A DNA stretch of 35,852 nt from Alphaproteobacteria bacterium (GCA_024280095.1 JAJRQU010000050.1:1-35852), one strand, 5' to 3'; shown: positions 22,183 to 31,168, counted from the stretch's first letter. Translations and numbers: made by a program. The notes: a model not told the origin generated them from the sequence alone.

Positions 22183-23399
22183 TGACGATAGAAATTTTTA
22201 TGCCCGCATTATCCCCGACAATGGAGAGCGGAAACCTTGTAAAATGGCTCGTAAAAGAAGGCGATCCTGTTGAAAGCGGTACAATGTTGGCCGAAATTGA
22301 AACCGACAAGGCGACCATGGAATATGAATCCATCGACGACGGTATCATGGGTAAAATCATTGTTGCAGAGGGGGCTGAAAATGTGGCTGTCGGCGAATTG
22401 ATTGCCATATTGCTTGAGGAGGGGGAAGATGCCTCCGCACTGGAAAATATTTCCACCAGCAAAGCTGAAGCGCCGGTCGTGGCTAAGGCCGAAACTGCGC
22501 CTGTTGTTGCCGCAACGGCCCCTGCGGCTCCTGTTGCGTCAACGGGGGACAGATTTTTTTCATCCCCATTGGCTCGAAGAATTGCGGCACAAAAGGGCTA
22601 TGACATTGCCGATATCAAAGGAAGCGGCCCTCATGGGCGCGTGATAAAGCGAGACGTGGAAAGCTATAAGCCTTCGGCGAAAACAGCTCAGACGCCCCCG
22701 TCGCTGGACGGCGATGCGCCTTATACCGAAATCAAGCTGAGCAATATGCGCAAAACCATTGCCAAACGCCTGACAGAATCAAAACAGACCGTGCCGCATT
22801 TTTATCTTGGCATAGATATTGAACTTGATAATTTAATGGCGGCGCGAAAAGAGCTGAACAGTATGTCGGATGACTATAAAATATCCGTCAATGATTTTAT
22901 CATTCGGGCTTGCGCCCTGGCTTTGAAAAAAGTTCCCGCAGCAAACGTACAGTTCGGCGGCGATGTCATGCGGCATTATGACCGTTCGGACGTTTCCGTT
23001 GCGGTTGCCATAGAAGGCGGCTTGGTCACGCCGGTAATACGCGGCGCGGAACAAAAAGGCCTGCGGCAGATTTCAGAAGAAACCAAGGCCTTGGCAAAAA
23101 AGGCCCGCGACGGCAAACTTATGCCGGAAGATTATACGGGCGGAACTTTTTCCATCTCCAATCTTGGTATGATGGGGATCAAGCAGTTTCAGGCGGTGAT
23201 TAATCCGCCGCAAGCGTCAATTCTGGCGGTTGGCGGCGGGGAACAGCGGGTTGTGGTTAAAGACGGCGTCATGACGTCAGCCATGGTCATGTCGGTAAAT
23301 CTGGCCTGTGATCACCGCGCCATTGACGGGGCCGTGGGGGCTGAATTCCTCGGGGCGATAAAGACATTTCTTGAACATCCCTCAACGATGCTATTGTGA
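22182..23399 (+). CDS. pdhC: Dihydrolipoamide acetyltransferase (E2 of pyruvate dehydrogenase)
   Basis: E2 forms the core of the complex and moves the acetyl group from lipoamide to CoA. The 405-residue protein has a single lipoyl domain ([13 protein letters not shown], Lys43), an Ala/Pro-rich linker (PVVAATAPAAPVAS), a peripheral subunit-binding domain (FFSSPLARRIAAQKGYDIADIKGSGPHGRVIKRDV) and the catalytic domain. The last ends with the active-site block LACDHRAIDGAVGAEFL, containing the His and Asp of acyltransferases. Its N-terminal domain is strongly similar to that of PdhB, which suggests duplication within the operon. Its ATG overlaps the pdhB stop by one base. Confidence 0.96.
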   Translation: MTIEIFMPALSPTMESGNLVKWLVKEGDPVESGTMLAEIETDKATMEYESIDDGIMGKIIVAEGAENVAVGELIAILLEEGEDASALENISTSKAEAPVVAKAETAPVVAATAPAAPVASTGDRFFSSPLARRIAAQKGYDIADIKGSGPHGRVIKRDVESYKPSAKTAQTPPSLDGDAPYTEIKLSNMRKTIAKRLTESKQTVPHFYLGIDIELDNLMAARKELNSMSDDYKISVNDFIIRACALALKKVPAANVQFGGDVMRHYDRSDVSVAVAIEGGLVTPVIRGAEQKGLRQISEETKALAKKARDGKLMPEDYTGGTFSISNLGMMGIKQFQAVINPPQASILAVGGGEQRVVVKDGVMTSAMVMSVNLACDHRAIDGAVGAEFLGAIKTFLEHPSTMLL

Positions 23400-23410
23400 G
23401 GCATAAAGCT

Positions 23411-24832
23411 ATGATAAAAGAAAATTTTGACATTGTCGTTCTGGGCGGCGGGCCGGGGGGCTATGTGGCGGCCATACGCGCCGCGCAGCTCGGTTTTAAA
23501 ACAGCTGTGATAGAGCGGGAAAGTCTGGGCGGCATATGCCTGAACTGGGGCTGTATTCCCACCAAGGCTTTATTGCGATCCGCCGAAGTCTTTCATAATA
23601 TGAAACATGCGGCGGATTATGGCCTTATTGCCGAAAATCTTGGTTTCGATCTGGATAAAGTTGTTCAGCGTAGCCGGGGCATCGCGGCCCAGCTTAGCGG
23701 CGGCATTGCCCATCTGATGAAGAAAAACAAGATCACCGTTATCGAAGGTGACGGAAAACTTGTAAAAGCCGGGCATCTTACGGTATCAAAAGATGGCAAG
23801 AAAATCGCCGATGTGACGGCAGATGATATTATCCTTGCCACCGGCGCGCGGGCGCGGGAATTACCCCATTTAAAAGCTGACGGCAATCTTATCTGGACGT
23901 ACCGTCATGCGTTAGTCCCCAATGTCATGCCGAAAAAATTACTTGTTATCGGCTCGGGGGCCATTGGTATTGAATTTGCCAGTTTTTATAATGAGCTGGG
24001 CGCGGAGGTGACGGTTGTTGAAATGATGGACCGGGTTCTGCCCGTGGAAGACGAAGAAATTTCCGCTTTTGCGCAGAAATCCTTTAAATCACAGGGTTTG
24101 AAGATAATAACTTCTGCGTCCGTGACCAAATTGGACAAGAAAAAAAATACCGTTATTTGCACGGTTGAGGATAATAAAGGCAAGGCCCAAACCATCGAAG
24201 TTGATCGGGTGATTGTTGCTATAGGAATCACCGGTAATGTGGAAAATATTGGTCTGGAAGAGAATGGCATCAAAGTTGATCGCGGCCATATTGTCGCCGA
24301 TGAATGGGGTCATACAGGTATCAAAGGCATTCATGCCATTGGTGATTTGACCGGCCCGCCGTGGCTTGCCCATAAGGCCAGCCATGAAGGTGTGATCGTG
24401 ATCGAAAAAATCGCCCGTGACAAGGGAAGTAAAGAATTCAAAGACTTACATCCGATAGATAAGGGAAATATCCCCGGCTGCACCTATTGCCGCCCCCAAG
24501 TGGCAAGTGTCGGCATGACCGAAAAAGCCGCCAAGGATAAAGGCCACAAAGTGCGGGTTGGCCGTTTTCCCTTCATGGGTAATGGCAAGGCAATTGCGCT
24601 CGGCGAAGCAGAAGGGCTTGTAAAGACAGTATTTGATGCTAAAACAGGCGAGTTGCTGGGCGCGCATATGGTGGGCGCTGAAGTAACCGAGATGATACAA
24701 GGCTATACCATTGCCCGCACATTGGAGACAACCGAGGCGGAATTGATGCATACGGTATTCCCTCATCCGACACTGTCAGAAATGATGCATGAAAGTGTTC
24801 TGGATGCTTATGGCAAGGTGATACATTTTTAA
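23411..24832 (+). CDS. lpd: Dihydrolipoyl dehydrogenase (E3)
   Basis: E3 reoxidises dihydrolipoamide and passes electrons to NAD+ through FAD and a redox disulfide. Visible parts: FAD-binding start (DIVVLGGGPGGYVAAIRAAQLG), redox motif GGICLNWGCIPTK (Cys43, Cys48), NAD-binding segment (LLVIGSGAIGIEFASFYNELGAEVTVVE), second FAD motif (GIKGIHAIGDLTGPPWLAHKASHEG) and the C-terminal active-site His-Glu pair (HPHPTLSEMMHE). I prefer ATG 23411, preceded by GAGG, giving 473 residues. The ORF track begins at an upstream GTG (23396) that overlaps pdhC. The next gene starts directly after the stop. Confidence 0.95.
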   Translation: MIKENFDIVVLGGGPGGYVAAIRAAQLGFKTAVIERESLGGICLNWGCIPTKALLRSAEVFHNMKHAADYGLIAENLGFDLDKVVQRSRGIAAQLSGGIAHLMKKNKITVIEGDGKLVKAGHLTVSKDGKKIADVTADDIILATGARARELPHLKADGNLIWTYRHALVPNVMPKKLLVIGSGAIGIEFASFYNELGAEVTVVEMMDRVLPVEDEEISAFAQKSFKSQGLKIITSASVTKLDKKKNTVICTVEDNKGKAQTIEVDRVIVAIGITGNVENIGLEENGIKVDRGHIVADEWGHTGIKGIHAIGDLTGPPWLAHKASHEGVIVIEKIARDKGSKEFKDLHPIDKGNIPGCTYCRPQVASVGMTEKAAKDKGHKVRVGRFPFMGNGKAIALGEAEGLVKTVFDAKTGELLGAHMVGAEVTEMIQGYTIARTLETTEAELMHTVFPHPTLSEMMHESVLDAYGKVIHF

Positions 24833-25795
24833 ATGACAAATAAATACCAGCGTAAACCAGATTGGATCAGGGTTAAGGCTCCCGTTTCAAAAGGCTATCA
24901 GGAAACCGTTAAAATGATGCGGGATCTGAACCTGAATACGGTTTGTGAGGAGGCCGCTTGCCCCAATATCGGTGAATGTTGGGAGAAAAAACATGCCACG
25001 GTGATGATCCTCGGCGATACCTGCACACGGGCCTGCCGCTTTTGTAATATCAAGACCGGAAAAGGCAATCCGGTTGACCCAATGGAGCCGGATAATGTGG
25101 CCATCGCCGCCGGTAAAATGGGCCTGAACCATATTGTGATTACCAGCGTGGACAGGGATGATCTACCGGACGGCGGCGCGGATCAATTCGTAAAAGTTAT
25201 CCAGAAACTTCGCGAACATGCGCCCAATACCACCATTGAAATTCTTACCCCGGATTTTCGCAATAAACCGGGTGCCTTGGAAAAAGTTGTGGCCGCCAAG
25301 CCCGATGTGTTTAACCATAATCTGGAAACGGTGCCGCGGCTTTATAATCATATTCGGCCCGGCGCGCGTTATTTTCATTCCATGCGGTTGCTGGACCTTG
25401 TGAAACAGATTGACCCGACCATATTCACCAAGTCCGGCATTATGGTAGGCCTTGGGGAAGCGGAAGACGAGGTCATGCAGGTCATGAATGACATGCGGTC
25501 GGCCGATATCGATTTCATCACCATTGGCCAATATCTTCAGCCCACGAAAAAACATGTGGCCGTGGCCGATTTTATCACGCCGCAGCAGTTCGATAAATAT
25601 GCCGCCCGCGCCAAATCAAAAGGCTTTTTGCATGTGGCCTCATCGCCCCTGACAAGATCATCTTTTCATGCAGGGGAGAATTTCGACCAGTTAAAAGCCG
25701 CACGTGCTGAAAAATTGCTTAAAGCACAGGCCAAACTGGACGCGCCCATAGACATCGCGGAAATGGCGCGCTTAAACCCTCTTAATGAGGAATAG
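24833..25795 (+). CDS. lipA: Lipoyl synthase
   Basis: LipA is the radical-SAM enzyme that inserts two sulfurs into protein-bound octanoyl groups to make lipoyl. The 320-residue protein has both iron-sulfur cluster motifs: the auxiliary [12 protein letters not shown] (Cys38, Cys43, Cys49) and the radical-SAM CTRACRFC (Cys64, Cys68, Cys71). The C-terminal [12 protein letters not shown] carries the Ser that binds the auxiliary cluster. The ATG follows the lpd stop with no gap (TAAATG). It matures the lipoyl domains of PdhB and PdhC. lipB is not in the window. Confidence 0.97.
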   Translation: MTNKYQRKPDWIRVKAPVSKGYQETVKMMRDLNLNTVCEEAACPNIGECWEKKHATVMILGDTCTRACRFCNIKTGKGNPVDPMEPDNVAIAAGKMGLNHIVITSVDRDDLPDGGADQFVKVIQKLREHAPNTTIEILTPDFRNKPGALEKVVAAKPDVFNHNLETVPRLYNHIRPGARYFHSMRLLDLVKQIDPTIFTKSGIMVGLGEAEDEVMQVMNDMRSADIDFITIGQYLQPTKKHVAVADFITPQQFDKYAARAKSKGFLHVASSPLTRSSFHAGENFDQLKAARAEKLLKAQAKLDAPIDIAEMARLNPLNEE

Positions 25796-26230
25796 ATGCC
25801 AAAATTCACCGAGGCCAGAGACTTCCCCTACAGCAAAGACCAAATGTATAAAATGGTCGCCGATGTGGATGCTTATCCTGAATTTCTGCCGTGGTGCCAG
25901 GGCGTCAGGGTCTATAAGCGCACCGAAGACAGCCTGCACGCTGACCTGATTATTGGCTTCAAAATGTTCCGCGAGCGTTTCACCTCCCAAGTGACTTTTA
26001 CTGATGACTGCATAGAGGTCGAATATATCAAAGGCCCCCTGAAATACCTTCATAATCACTGGCAATTCACCGAAAACAAGGATGGCGGTTGCCACGTCGA
26101 TTTTCTGGTGGACTTTGAATTTAAAAACAAGATTTTCGAAAAAATGATCGGCGGCTTCTTTACTGAGGCCGTGAGCCATATGATTGGTGCATTTGAGAAG
26201 CGGGCTGATGAGTTGTATGGTTCTGCTTGA
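25796..26230 (+). CDS. START-like COQ10/RatA family protein
   Basis: The 144-residue product is a single START/polyketide-cyclase-like domain: FPYSKDQMYKMVADVDAYPEFLPWCQGVRVYKR at the start and HVDFLVDFEFKNKIFEKMIGGFFTEAVSHMIGAFEKRADELYG at the end. In mitochondria and alphaproteobacteria this family (COQ10) binds ubiquinone and supports respiration. In E. coli the relative is named RatA, and automatic annotation may call it a toxin. The respiratory role is more likely here, given the position directly after lipA (no gap) in the pdh operon. It probably ends the transcript. Confidence 0.85.
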   Translation: MPKFTEARDFPYSKDQMYKMVADVDAYPEFLPWCQGVRVYKRTEDSLHADLIIGFKMFRERFTSQVTFTDDCIEVEYIKGPLKYLHNHWQFTENKDGGCHVDFLVDFEFKNKIFEKMIGGFFTEAVSHMIGAFEKRADELYGSA

Positions 26231-26274
26231 AATCACAAAATGGATGGTTATTATGGCGCGGCAAGTGAGAAACC

Positions 26275-27000
26275 ATGGACGAAATGATGCACATCAGTAT
26301 TGTCAGAAATATTTTATATTTACCCTTGGCCATTTTCTATACCATCTTATCCATTCCCCTCTTTTTTATAAATCTTTGCATTCCAAAGAAAAAATATACA
26401 AGGATGCAGCTGTTATCGGCTGAGAATGAGAGGTCATGGCGGCTTGATGAAATGGGGGACTTTATCAGGACGGGTGATAAGGTCTTGGATGTGGGCTGCG
26501 GCAACGGCAAGTTTGGCGAAGCTATTGCCAAAAAATATGGCGCAGCTGTGTGCGGTGTTGATGTGGTTAATTACGCCAATTCGGACATTCAAATAGACTT
26601 GTATGATGGCCATTCCTTACCCTTTGAAAATGATAGTTTTGATGTAATTGTTATGGCGTTTATGCTTCATCATGTAAAACATCAGGATAAAATTTTTTCA
26701 GAAGCCATACGTTGTTCCCGCAGGGGGATCATCGTTTATGAAGATACTTATTTCACGCCGTGGCAATGGCTATTCACCATTTGGAATGATTTCTATTCCA
26801 ATATGGCGGTTGGAACGGTGAAAATTGTCAAGGGTCTGGAGGGCAAAGGCATCTGGAGCATGCCGCTTCCCTTCACTTTCCGGAGCGTAAAGGGCTGGCA
26901 TGCATATTTTGCCCAAAAATCCTTAAAAATCAAGAAAACTATCCTCCGGCACAGTGATGTCAAACCCCATTCCAAAGTGGTTTTCTTGCTTGAAAAATAG
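26275..27000 (+). CDS. Class I SAM-dependent methyltransferase, membrane-associated N-terminus
   Basis: The 241-residue protein has a hydrophobic N-terminal segment (IVRNILYLPLAIFYTILSIPLFFINLCI), then a Rossmann methyltransferase core with motif I VLDVGCGNGKFGEAIA, an acidic motif II (CGVDVV) and the FDVIVMAFMLHHV segment of the methyltransferase-11 group. The substrate cannot be told. The membrane-like start suggests a lipid or quinone-type substrate or simply membrane attachment. The ATG at 26275 is 45 bp after the COQ10-like gene. An IS1595-type remnant follows immediately, so the gene may be accessory. Confidence 0.75.
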   Translation: MDEMMHISIVRNILYLPLAIFYTILSIPLFFINLCIPKKKYTRMQLLSAENERSWRLDEMGDFIRTGDKVLDVGCGNGKFGEAIAKKYGAAVCGVDVVNYANSDIQIDLYDGHSLPFENDSFDVIVMAFMLHHVKHQDKIFSEAIRCSRRGIIVYEDTYFTPWQWLFTIWNDFYSNMAVGTVKIVKGLEGKGIWSMPLPFTFRSVKGWHAYFAQKSLKIKKTILRHSDVKPHSKVVFLLEK

Positions 27001-27045
27001 AACTGGCACGTTCTTAGAGTGCTCTAAAGTAGTCATTCCGGACTT

Positions 27046-27207
27046 AATTATGTCTTTTCGCTCATTTGCAAACAGTTTTGAATGATTGATCCGGTAGCGT
27101 TTGAACTCTGAGACATCTAAAACATTATAGCCACGCCAGCAATCCGAATAAACAATATTGTCGGGTTGAACTTTCTCTCTGATGATCGGCATCAGGATTT
27201 TGCTCTA
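27046..27207 (-). pseudogene. Fragment of an IS1595-family transposase
   Basis: From about 27207 downwards the minus strand reads SKILMPIIREKVQPDNIVYSDCWRGYNVLDVSEFKRYRINHSKLF, strongly reminiscent of the ISXO2-like DDE domain of IS1595-family transposases, with the second catalytic Asp in YSDCWRGY. The reading runs back into a stop upstream and loses similarity after FANERKDII. Only about 50 of some 300 residues remain. The following sequence on that strand has a dyad TTAGAG-TG-CTCTAA (27014-27027), which could belong to the old end of the element. It is non-functional. Confidence 0.7.
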
Positions 27208-27235
27208 TGTAGATCAGACAACATTTCCTTGGTTT

Positions 27236-27736
27236 TTATTCGCCCATATCCCGACTGATCTGAGAAAGTATTTCTTCGCGGTTATCTTCGGTCAGCAGGG
27301 CGGATAATACTTTCCAGAAACCTTCTACTGAAGTGTCACCGGCTTTTTCAAAGGCCTTGAGCATATGGTCTTTTTGATGTTCCGTGATATTGTCCAAAAG
27401 CTTTTGGCCTTGATCCGTTAAGTAGAGCAACCGTTGCCGCCTGTCCGGATCGCCGATATCCTGCCTGATATAGCCCTTTTCGACCAAGCTGCTTAAGACC
27501 CGCGATAGGCTTTGTTTGGTTATATTAAGCAGCTTGAGTAACGCGGCGACTTTCAATCCGGCGTTGCGGCCAACAAAATGTAAAACCCGGTGGTGGGCGC
27601 GGCCAAAACCATAGGTATGCAGAACATCATCAGGCCAGCTGACAAAGTCCCGGTAGCCAAAATATAATAGCTCCATTCCCTTGAGGAATTTTTGATGGTC
27701 ATCATGTGATTTTATGTCAAAAAATACGTCAGTCAT
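27236..27736 (-). CDS. MarR-family transcriptional regulator
   Basis: The roughly 166-residue protein has the MarR winged-helix fold: RVLHFVGRNAGLKVAALLKLLNITKQSLSRVLSSLVEKGYIRQDIGDPDRRQRLLYLTDQGQKLL, including the recognition helix and the DxRxR wing. Such dimers usually repress a neighbouring gene and release DNA on binding a small molecule. I start at ATG 27736 (MTDVFFDIKSHDDHQKFLKG). The ORF track uses a TTG at 27772, and neither has a good ribosome site. It is divergent from ilvE with about 76 bp between them, so autoregulation and control of ilvE are plausible. Confidence 0.88.
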   Translation of the reverse strand: MTDVFFDIKSHDDHQKFLKGMELLYFGYRDFVSWPDDVLHTYGFGRAHHRVLHFVGRNAGLKVAALLKLLNITKQSLSRVLSSLVEKGYIRQDIGDPDRRQRLLYLTDQGQKLLDNITEHQKDHMLKAFEKAGDTSVEGFWKVLSALLTEDNREEILSQISRDMGE

Positions 27737-27781
27737 ATTGACATATTTAAATTGTAATGTTACGCATATCAAGTCTTAAGT

Positions 27782-27794
27782 GTAATATAATTAC
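27782..27794. promoter_or_regulatory. Palindrome between marR-type gene and ilvE, possible operator
   Basis: GTAAT-ATA-ATTAC is a perfect 5-bp inverted repeat centred on ATA, 18 bp before the ilvE start and inside the divergent promoter region. The AT-rich palindrome size suits a MarR dimer, but it is short and could be chance in AT-rich DNA. Confidence 0.35.
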
Positions 27795-27812
27795 TTAGAG
27801 GTTTTAAAAGAA

Positions 27813-28688
27813 ATGTCATCCACAACATACGACGACCGGGACGGCGTCATTTGGTATAACGGTGAACTCATAAACTGGCGCGATGCCAAGGTTCATATAT
27901 TGACCCATGCGCTTCATGATGCCAGCAGTGTATTCGAGGGTCAGAAGGCTTACGGCGGCGAGATATTCAAATTGCGTGAACATTCACAAAGGCTCATTGA
28001 ATCAGGACGTATGCTGGGATTTGAAAACCCTTATACGGTAGAGGAAATTGATCAGGCGGCCATTGATGTGGTGAAGGCGAATGGTCTTGTGGATGCTTAC
28101 GTTCGGCCCATTGCGTGGCGCGGTTCTGAGATGATGGGGGTCGCGACAAAAGGCTCTAAAATTCATTTTGCCGTTGCCGCATGGGAATGGCCGCCTTATT
28201 TCGGGGAAGAAGCGCTTCATAAGGGTTTGCGTTTGGAAATGGCAAAATGGCGGCGGCCCGCTCCTGATACGGCACCGGTTCATGCCAAGGCTGCGGGGCT
28301 TTATATGATTGCCTCCCTTTGCAAGGATGCCTCGGCGGCCCATGGTTATGATGATGCGTTGATGCTGGATTACCGGGGGCAAATAGCCGAAGCCACGGGC
28401 GCCAACATATTTTTCCTGAAGGATGGCGTGCTGCATACGCCGACGCCGGATTGTTTTCTGGACGGGATCACCCGCCGAACGGTTATCGGGCTTGCTAGAA
28501 AACGCGGGTTCGATGTGGTTGAACGGGCGATTATGCCCGATGAGATGGCGGATTTTGAGCAAGCCTTCCTGACCGGAACCGCCGCCGAAGTCACGCCGCT
28601 GAGTGAAATAGGGCCCTATAATTTTGTGGTTGGTGATGTTTGCAAGATCTTGATGAAAGACTATGCCGACCTAGTGAATCGTAGGTAA
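27813..28688 (+). CDS. ilvE: Branched-chain amino acid aminotransferase
   Basis: IlvE moves the amino group between glutamate and leucine, isoleucine or valine, using pyridoxal phosphate. The 291-residue protein has the fold type IV features: HALHDASSVFEGQKAYGG, the PLP lysine in VHAKAAGLYMIAS (Lys159), the DALMLDYRGQIAEATGANIFFLKDG segment, and the phosphate-binding GITRRTVIGLA and FLTGTAAEVTPLSEI. The glutamate after ALMLDYRGQIAE is the family signature. Upstream AGAGG serves as ribosome site. It is divergent from a MarR-type regulator and may be under its control. Confidence 0.92.
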   Translation: MSSTTYDDRDGVIWYNGELINWRDAKVHILTHALHDASSVFEGQKAYGGEIFKLREHSQRLIESGRMLGFENPYTVEEIDQAAIDVVKANGLVDAYVRPIAWRGSEMMGVATKGSKIHFAVAAWEWPPYFGEEALHKGLRLEMAKWRRPAPDTAPVHAKAAGLYMIASLCKDASAAHGYDDALMLDYRGQIAEATGANIFFLKDGVLHTPTPDCFLDGITRRTVIGLARKRGFDVVERAIMPDEMADFEQAFLTGTAAEVTPLSEIGPYNFVVGDVCKILMKDYADLVNRR

Positions 28689-28765
28689 GTCGATCCGTTT
28701 TTTATAGAATATTCTGATTTAAGTATGTTGGTCAAATTTTCTTGTTGTTTTGATAAGGGAAACGG

Positions 28766-28793
28766 TTGCGTCCTGCGTTCTTTTGCCTATACT
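28766..28793 (+). promoter_or_regulatory. Candidate sigma70 promoter of argG
   Basis: TTGCGT (28766-28771) and TATACT (28788-28793) are 16 bp apart and lie 67 bp before the argG start, in the 171-bp gap after ilvE. The -10 box is one base from consensus and the -35 keeps only TTG. Confidence 0.45.
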
Positions 28794-28859
28794 GCGCGGG
28801 AAAAATTGGCATATCCTTAAATCACAGCATTCTTAGATCACAGCAGGCAGGAAATACAG

Positions 28860-30095
28860 ATGGCGGAAAAAATTAAAAAAGTGGTACTCGCCTATTCGGG
28901 CGGCCTTGATACCTCCATTATTCTGAAATGGTTGAAAGATACCTATGATTGTGAGGTTGTGACCTTTACGGCTGATCTTGGTCAGGGGGAAGAGCTGGAA
29001 CCCGCCCGTAAAAAGGCAGAGATGTTTGGCGTCAAAGAAATTTTCATCGAAGATCTTCGGGAAGAATTTGTGCGCGATTATGTCTTCCCCATGTTTCGGG
29101 CCAATGCGCTTTATGAAGGGGTTTATCTGCTTGGAACGGCTATTGCGCGCCCCTTGATCGCCAAACGCCAGATTGAAATCGCCCATGCGGTCGGGGCCGA
29201 TGCTGTTTGTCACGGCGCCACCGGAAAAGGCAATGATCAGGTTCGTTTTGAGCTGGGATATTATGCCCTTGACCCCGATATTAAAGTGATTGCCCCTTGG
29301 CGCGAATGGGATCTGAACAGCCGGACTAAACTGATTGATTATGCAGAAAAACACCAAATTCCCGTAGAAAAAGACAAGCGCGGCGAAGCGCCATTCTCTG
29401 TTGATGCAAATCTGTTGCATACGTCGAGCGAGGGTAAGCTTCTGGAAGACCCGTGGGACGAAAGCCCTGAATATGTCTTTAATCGCACCGTATCACCAGA
29501 AGATGCGCCGGATGAGCCGACCTATATTGAGGTTGAATTCAAAAGCGGAGATGCGGTGGCTATCGACGGCGTTAAAATGTCACCGGCGACGATTCTGACA
29601 AAATTAAACGAACTTGGCGGGGCCAATGGTATTGGCCGTCTTGATTTGCTTGAAAATCGTTTTGTTGGCATGAAATCACGGGGCATATATGAAACGCCGG
29701 GCGGCACTATTCTGCTGACCGCGCATCGGGGCATTGAAAGCATTACCCTTGACGGCGGGGCCATGCATTTAAAAGACGAGCTGATGCCCAAATATGCCGA
29801 ATTGATTTACAATGGTTTCTGGTTTTCGCCAGAGCGTGAAATGCTTCAGGCCCTGATCGATAAATCTCAGGAACATGTGAGCGGGTTCGTGCGGCTGAAA
29901 CTGTATAAAGGCGGTGTGCATCTGGTGGGCCGTAAATCACCTGAAGAATCGCTCTATTCTATGGAGCATGTGACTTTTGAAGAAGATGAGGTTTACGATC
30001 AACGCGATGCGGCAGGCTTTATCAAGCTGAATGCCCTGCGCCTGAGATTGCTCAATAAGCGCGGTAAAACGCGGATTAACCCAAGTTACGAATAA
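28860..30095 (+). CDS. argG: Argininosuccinate synthase
   Basis: ArgG condenses citrulline and aspartate with ATP in arginine synthesis. The 411-residue product starts with the PP-loop [13 protein letters not shown] and contains the conserved [34 protein letters not shown] segment and SREIYETPGG-like substrate region ([20 protein letters not shown]). Length matches the alphaproteobacterial form. It is monocistronic here: it has its own upstream promoter candidate and a strong terminator 25 bp after the stop. argH is not nearby. Confidence 0.97.
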   Translation: MAEKIKKVVLAYSGGLDTSIILKWLKDTYDCEVVTFTADLGQGEELEPARKKAEMFGVKEIFIEDLREEFVRDYVFPMFRANALYEGVYLLGTAIARPLIAKRQIEIAHAVGADAVCHGATGKGNDQVRFELGYYALDPDIKVIAPWREWDLNSRTKLIDYAEKHQIPVEKDKRGEAPFSVDANLLHTSSEGKLLEDPWDESPEYVFNRTVSPEDAPDEPTYIEVEFKSGDAVAIDGVKMSPATILTKLNELGGANGIGRLDLLENRFVGMKSRGIYETPGGTILLTAHRGIESITLDGGAMHLKDELMPKYAELIYNGFWFSPEREMLQALIDKSQEHVSGFVRLKLYKGGVHLVGRKSPEESLYSMEHVTFEEDEVYDQRDAAGFIKLNALRLRLLNKRGKTRINPSYE

Positions 30096-30117
30096 AAAAA
30101 CTTTTGTCAGAAATATT

Positions 30118-30156
30118 AAAGGCGGCTGGAGAATATAGTCCAGCCGCCTTTAATTT
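30118..30156. terminator. Strong bidirectional terminator between argG and the GDSL gene
   Basis: A 13-bp perfect stem AAAGGCGGCTGGA / TCCAGCCGCCTTT encloses an 8-nt loop, with TTTAATTTT following on the plus strand and A-rich sequence before it that gives T-rich sequence on the minus strand. It sits between the convergent argG and GDSL genes and can serve both. Confidence 0.9.
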
Positions 30157-30172
30157 TGGATGATAAAAAATA

Positions 30173-31168
30173 TTATGCCTTGCGTCTGCGCATCAAGCCA
30201 AGCCCCAAAAGCCCGAGACCGAGAAGGGCGATAGGGGCAGGCTCAGGAACTCTGGCCGCATTGATCAGGGCTTTTCCGAAGGCGGCGTGCACAGGGGCCG
30301 TCGGGTGAAAAGGATCTGCGTAGAAAAAGCTGTTATCCGCGCAAAGTATTGGCGTAATATTGCTGCAAGCCGTTGTAAAGTCTGTGATGCCATCGGCAGC
30401 AGCACCGCCGCTTGAAATATAATTTTCAGCAAAGGCAACCGCGTCAAATATGCTCACGCCCGCCATGCCGGAAAGGCCAGCAGACAATAGGCTGTTAAAC
30501 TCCCCAACCAGAAGGTCGGCAAAACCTACTGCGCCAAGGCCACTGCTTTGAACCAATGGTGTATCGCCAACATCGGGGGCATTGACAACAAGAAAATTCA
30601 TGGCGCCTGCCGTTTGCAGGTCAAGGATGCTGTCCAGAATAGCCGAAACAGCTTCTCCGATCACTGTGAAGGCATCTGGGCCAGCATCAAGGGCGTCCCC
30701 AATATCATTTCCGCCGATAAAAATCAGATAAAGGGCGCCAGCATCAAGTATGCCGCCAGCTTGGGCAATAGCCTGCCCGGTTTGCAGGGCAAGAAAAGGG
30801 GCGGCTGCTACGGGAAATACGCTCGTTGTTACGTCACGGGCGCGTCCCCCGGCAAAGGCATAATTGTTGGCGAGGCCGTCAGTGGTTGGATTGTCTGGCG
30901 AAAAGAAACTGGGCGCGAGAACCAAGCCCATTTGTGCCGCCAGAATTTCAGTGGCCGTCGGCCCGTTGGTAAAACGATCAGGTACGCCAGGACCAAGTAG
31001 GCCCTGAAGATTACCATTTTCACTAAGGCTATCTCCAAAAACATATAGGTCAGTAAAGGGCGTTGCGAGGGCGTTTTGCTGCGAAAAGGCAAATATGATG
31101 AAAATTATACTGCCTCTCATAAGTTTTTTAAAGCCCTGAGTCAGTATTGATTTTGATTTGTTAGGCAT
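30173..31168 (-). CDS. Secreted GDSL/SGNH esterase with PEP-CTERM sorting tail
   Basis: The 331-residue protein begins with a signal peptide (KKLMRGSIIFIIFAFSQQNALA). It then has SGNH hydrolase blocks: GDSL (LYVFGDSLSENGN, Ser47), block III (LIFIGGNDIGDAL) and block V (DPFHPTAPVHAAFG, Asp285 and His288). The nucleophile and Asp-His pair are complete, so esterase or lipase activity is likely. The C-terminus VPEPAPIALLGLGLLGLGLMRRRKA is a PEP-CTERM signal: a VPEP motif, a membrane helix and an arginine cluster, cut by exosortase during export of surface or matrix proteins. No exosortase is in the window. The substrate is unknown. Confidence 0.9.
   Translation of the reverse strand: MPNKSKSILTQGFKKLMRGSIIFIIFAFSQQNALATPFTDLYVFGDSLSENGNLQGLLGPGVPDRFTNGPTATEILAAQMGLVLAPSFFSPDNPTTDGLANNYAFAGGRARDVTTSVFPVAAAPFLALQTGQAIAQAGGILDAGALYLIFIGGNDIGDALDAGPDAFTVIGEAVSAILDSILDLQTAGAMNFLVVNAPDVGDTPLVQSSGLGAVGFADLLVGEFNSLLSAGLSGMAGVSIFDAVAFAENYISSGGAAADGITDFTTACSNITPILCADNSFFYADPFHPTAPVHAAFGKALINAARVPEPAPIALLGLGLLGLGLMRRRKA

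Noticed and set aside
25796-26230. RatA-type toxin of a toxin-antitoxin pair
   Set aside because: No partner antitoxin is adjacent. Family and operon position after lipA fit the COQ10-like quinone-binding role better.
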